Shown here one piece after another: positions 61,554 to 64,000 of a stretch of 64,000 bases of DNA. Position 1 is the first letter of the stretch. Every line of letters begins with the position of its first letter. Source of the stretch: Microbaculum sp051390635. Lineage in GTDB: Bacteria > Pseudomonadota > Alphaproteobacteria > Rhizobiales > Tepidamorphaceae. The stretch covers positions 62,001 through 126,000 of the forward strand of contig NZ_JBPODT010000001.1 of the NCBI RefSeq assembly GCF_051390635.1, written 5' to 3'. Position numbers and translations under genes: made by a program. The notes below the pieces were generated by a model that did not search any database, had not been told where the DNA came from, and was given only the letters and a program-made list of their open reading frames with translations.

Positions 61554-63266
61554 ATGTATTCCTTGGGCGTGAACCTGTCGCATGATCGCGCCGCCTGCCT
61601 CGTCGGCAGCGACGGCTCGATCGTCGCCATCGCCGAGGAGCGCCTGGACCGCGACAAGCATTCCTGCCCGGTCGATCCGCTCGGCCGGATCTTCACGTCG
61701 ATGCCGCTGCGCAGCATCGACTACTGCTGCCGGGCGGCGGGGATCGACTTCGAGGACCTGGACGCCGTCGTGTTCACGAACGCGGTCGTCGCCGGGCCGG
61801 ACAGCCTGCGCAACCTCACCGTCTCCGACTGCGTGCTGCAGGCCCCGTTCTCGCCCCACAGCCGGCTCTACACGATCAACCATCATCTGGCGCACGGCCT
61901 CAGCGCCTTCGCCCCGTCCGGCTTCGACGACACGGCGGTCCTGGTGGTCGACAAGGGCGGCAGCGTCGCCGGCCAGCATCGCCTGTCCGACGGCACGTCG
62001 GTGCCGCTTCTGGAGCGCGCCACCATCTTCGACAGCCGCGACGGCGCGCTCGTGCCGGTGCTGAAGGTCACCGACCGGCCCGCACGGCTTTACGAGAACT
62101 GCAATTCCATCGGCGCGCTCTACGAGATGGCGACGCTGTGGCTCGGTTGCACGCCCTTCGATGCCGGCAAGACCATGGGGCTGGCGCCCTACGGGTCGCT
62201 GGAACACCTGCCGACCCTGCGGCGCTTCTACAGTCTCACCGACGCCGGCTACCAGATAAGCCCCGCGATCCAGACCGTCGGCCTCGACCTCAACCCGGGC
62301 TTCTACGCGCACCGGTTCGGCCCGCCGAACGCCAACGCCGAGAACCCGTCTCCCGAATACGCCGCCGTCGCCCGCGCCGCCCAGGAGGCGGTCGAGGAGA
62401 TCATGGTTCACCTGGCCCGGCTCGCCGTCCGCCTGACCGGTCGGCGCAAGCTGGCGATCGCCGGCGGCGTCGGGCTCAACTGCGTCGCCAACAGCCGCAT
62501 CCGCCGCGAGGTCGACCTCGACGATATCTTTGTCCAGCCGGCGGCCACCGACGACGGCACCGCCATCGGCGCCGCCTTCTACGGGCTCGGCGCCCTCGGC
62601 GGCCGCTGGCCCGCGCGGAAACGGTGGCCGGGCGCGCTCGGCCGGCCCTATTCGCGAACCGAGATCGAACAGGCGATCGCCGCCCGCCCCGGCCTGACGT
62701 CCTCCTACCGGATCGTCGACGACGCCGATCTCGGCCAGGTCGCGAAGGCGCTCGACGCCGGCCGCCTGATCGCCTGGTTCACCGGCGGCTCCGAGTTCGG
62801 CCCGCGGGCGCTCGGGCATCGCAGCCTGCTGGCCGATCCGCGCAAGCCCGGCCTGCGCACGCACCTCAACGCAAACGTCAAGAAGCGCGAGCAGTACCGG
62901 CCCTACGCGGCCAGCATAACCGCCGACCGGGCCAGGGACTTCTTCCACATAGAACACGAAGAGCCGTACATGATCTTCATCCACGAGATGAAGAAGGACT
63001 TCGTTTCGGCCTTCCCCAGCATCGCCCACGTCGACAACACCTGCCGGCTGCACACGGTCACGAAGGAGCAGAACGAGACGTTCCACGCCCTTCTGTCGGC
63101 CTTCGGACGGATCAGCGGCGTGCCGATGCTGCTCAACACCTCCCTGAACGGAAAATCCGAACCGATCGTCGAGACGCCGGACCACGCGCTGGATGCGCTG
63201 ATCCGCCTCGATCTGGACGGTTTGTACCTGGACGGCGTCTTTCTGGAGAAGAGGCGCCGGTACTGA
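61554..63266 (+). CDS. NodU/CmcH-family O-carbamoyltransferase
   Basis: About 570 residues. N-terminal ASKHA-like domain (YSLGVNLSHDRAACLV; conserved His in INHHLAHGLSAF; GLAPYGS) makes carbamoyl adenylate from ATP and carbamoyl phosphate, and the C-terminal part has GPRALGHRSLLADPR and MLLNTSLNGKSEPIVETP. Transfers a carbamoyl group to a hydroxyl. Known members act on Nod-factor sugars, cephems, novobiocin and tobramycin. GGAG lies 6 nt before ATG 61554; the longer frame to 61380 is unsupported. 23 nt from the oxygenase gene. Substrate not known. Confidence 0.93.
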   Translation: MYSLGVNLSHDRAACLVGSDGSIVAIAEERLDRDKHSCPVDPLGRIFTSMPLRSIDYCCRAAGIDFEDLDAVVFTNAVVAGPDSLRNLTVSDCVLQAPFSPHSRLYTINHHLAHGLSAFAPSGFDDTAVLVVDKGGSVAGQHRLSDGTSVPLLERATIFDSRDGALVPVLKVTDRPARLYENCNSIGALYEMATLWLGCTPFDAGKTMGLAPYGSLEHLPTLRRFYSLTDAGYQISPAIQTVGLDLNPGFYAHRFGPPNANAENPSPEYAAVARAAQEAVEEIMVHLARLAVRLTGRRKLAIAGGVGLNCVANSRIRREVDLDDIFVQPAATDDGTAIGAAFYGLGALGGRWPARKRWPGALGRPYSRTEIEQAIAARPGLTSSYRIVDDADLGQVAKALDAGRLIAWFTGGSEFGPRALGHRSLLADPRKPGLRTHLNANVKKREQYRPYAASITADRARDFFHIEHEEPYMIFIHEMKKDFVSAFPSIAHVDNTCRLHTVTKEQNETFHALLSAFGRISGVPMLLNTSLNGKSEPIVETPDHALDALIRLDLDGLYLDGVFLEKRRRY

Positions 63267-63289
63267 ACGCTGGCCGAAGAGGTGACGCG

Positions 63290-63940
63290 ATGGCGGGCTT
63301 TGTGCGGGTCCTGGACGACTTCTATCCCCATCCGCTGCAGGTGCGGGAGTTCGCCACGAAGCTGGAGTACGCGGAGAACACCGCCGAGGCGGAGAAGCTC
63401 TACTACAAGGGCTACCTGTCCACCGCCGACCATCCCTTCGCCGAGGCCGGCCTGGAGCTGCTCGCCCGGCGGCTCGGCCGGGTGCTGCGCCGCAACGCCC
63501 CGATCGGCGAGTTCCGGCTGATCTTCGAGACCGAAGGCGCGCCCGCCGACGGATTCCGCAAGACCTGGATCCATTTCGACTCCAGCGTCAGCCAGTACTC
63601 CGGCATCGTCTACCTGAACCCGGACGCGCAATGCCAGGGCGGAACGGCCTTCTATCGCCACCGCGAGCTCGGCTGGGATCACATGCCGGACGTCGCCTCG
63701 CCGGAGATGGCGGAAGCCTGCCAGCGCTATGGCAAGACCGTCCCCGAATTCCTGTCGATGATCACGGATGATGGGTTCGAGATCGACAGCAAGTGGCGGC
63801 AACTCTCCGTCGTTCCGATGCGCTTCAACCGCTGCCTGGTGTTCGACAGCCGGCTGTTCCATGCCCGCCTGGGCGGGTTCGGAGCGCGCCAGACGGACGG
63901 CCGGCTGACCCAGAACTTCTTCTTCGACGTCGTCATGTGA
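63290..63940 (+). CDS. DUF6445 protein, probable 2-oxoglutarate/Fe(II) oxygenase
   Basis: About 216 residues. Metal triad is visible as HFD (H95, D97) and H191 in RLFHARLG, with the 2-oxoglutarate Arg 205 in GRLTQNFFFD; YLNPDAQCQGGTAFYRH is typical of DUF6445. It would hydroxylate or otherwise oxidise a C-H bond. ATG 63290 is 23 nt after the carbamoyltransferase stop, so the two are co-transcribed and perhaps act in order (hydroxylate, then carbamoylate). Substrate unknown. Confidence 0.82.
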   Translation: MAGFVRVLDDFYPHPLQVREFATKLEYAENTAEAEKLYYKGYLSTADHPFAEAGLELLARRLGRVLRRNAPIGEFRLIFETEGAPADGFRKTWIHFDSSVSQYSGIVYLNPDAQCQGGTAFYRHRELGWDHMPDVASPEMAEACQRYGKTVPEFLSMITDDGFEIDSKWRQLSVVPMRFNRCLVFDSRLFHARLGGFGARQTDGRLTQNFFFDVVM

Positions 63941-63984
63941 TCCGACGGCGCGCCGCCGTCGGTCGAACGGAAGGGGATCACGCT

Positions 63985-64000
63985 ATGACCGAAAATCCAT
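63985..64000 (+). CDS. Start of a further cluster gene (cut by window edge)
   Basis: ATG 63985 with AAGGGG upstream (63970-63975 region), 44 nt after the oxygenase stop, reads M-T-E-N-P. Too short to identify. Confidence 0.5.

Overview
This is a high-GC chromosomal window (judged by eye, with strong G/C bias at third codon positions) from an alphaproteobacterium, most likely of the order Hyphomicrobiales (Rhizobiales). The order is inferred from family content: DUF2336, DUF3126 next to cysE, a bacterial transglutaminase-like cysteine peptidase, a tandem PilZ protein, a TrpX-type ABC system, and dispersed intergenic palindromes of a type common in this order. I cannot name a genus. No rRNA, tRNA, IS element, prophage or CRISPR array was recognised. 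A 100-base run of N at 4777-4876 marks a scaffold gap inside repeats.

Layout. 2-3854: beta (partial) and alpha subunits of a NAD-dependent formate dehydrogenase. 4121-20604: a surface-polysaccharide locus with the three enzymes for UDP-N-acetyl-L-fucosamine (CapE, CapF and CapG types), a family 4 glycosyltransferase, a small phosphoglycosyl transferase, a sulfotransferase, a DegT aminotransferase, a Wzy/WaaL-type membrane protein and a WbpM/PglF-type dehydratase. It is interrupted by a DEAD-box helicase with a repeat-rich tail, a small cyclase and a pirin. 20649-40789: mainly housekeeping and metabolic genes (RNase Z-like hydrolase, CutA, NAD kinase, a MaoC/CitE-like pair, a zinc-ribbon cyclase-ATPase, ThrS, YidD, a NifU-like scaffold, FolE, HisI, a patatin, a CBS protein, a rhomboid). 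41098-44352: a DUF4173 membrane protein with a two-component system whose kinase has almost no periplasmic domain. 44476-59636: an MFS/spermidine synthase-like fusion, PilZ, a cysteine peptidase, a gamma carbonic anhydrase, CysE, hydrolases, an FAD monooxygenase, a TrpXYZ-like ABC importer, an unknown secreted protein and TrkH.

The most unusual part is 59897-64000. A promoter-like sequence precedes co-directional genes for a Cys-containing unknown protein, a 165-residue protein built of about 13 short Gly-Leu/Thr-Pro repeats, a small protein resembling Os1348/NHLP-type RiPP leaders, a NodU/CmcH-type O-carbamoyltransferase, a DUF6445 (2OG-Fe(II)-like) oxygenase, and a gene running off the window. 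I propose, as a hypothesis only, that this is a peptide-modification system in which a repetitive Thr/Pro-rich substrate is hydroxylated and/or carbamoylated.

Other non-coding signals: eight GANTC sites (CcrM methylation motif) within 115 bp upstream of cysE; a truncated epimerase gene start that keeps the same leaderless-type promoter layout as capF; a 10-bp perfect inverted repeat at the predicted transcription start of folE; and a roughly 75-bp palindromic repeat family found in both orientations.
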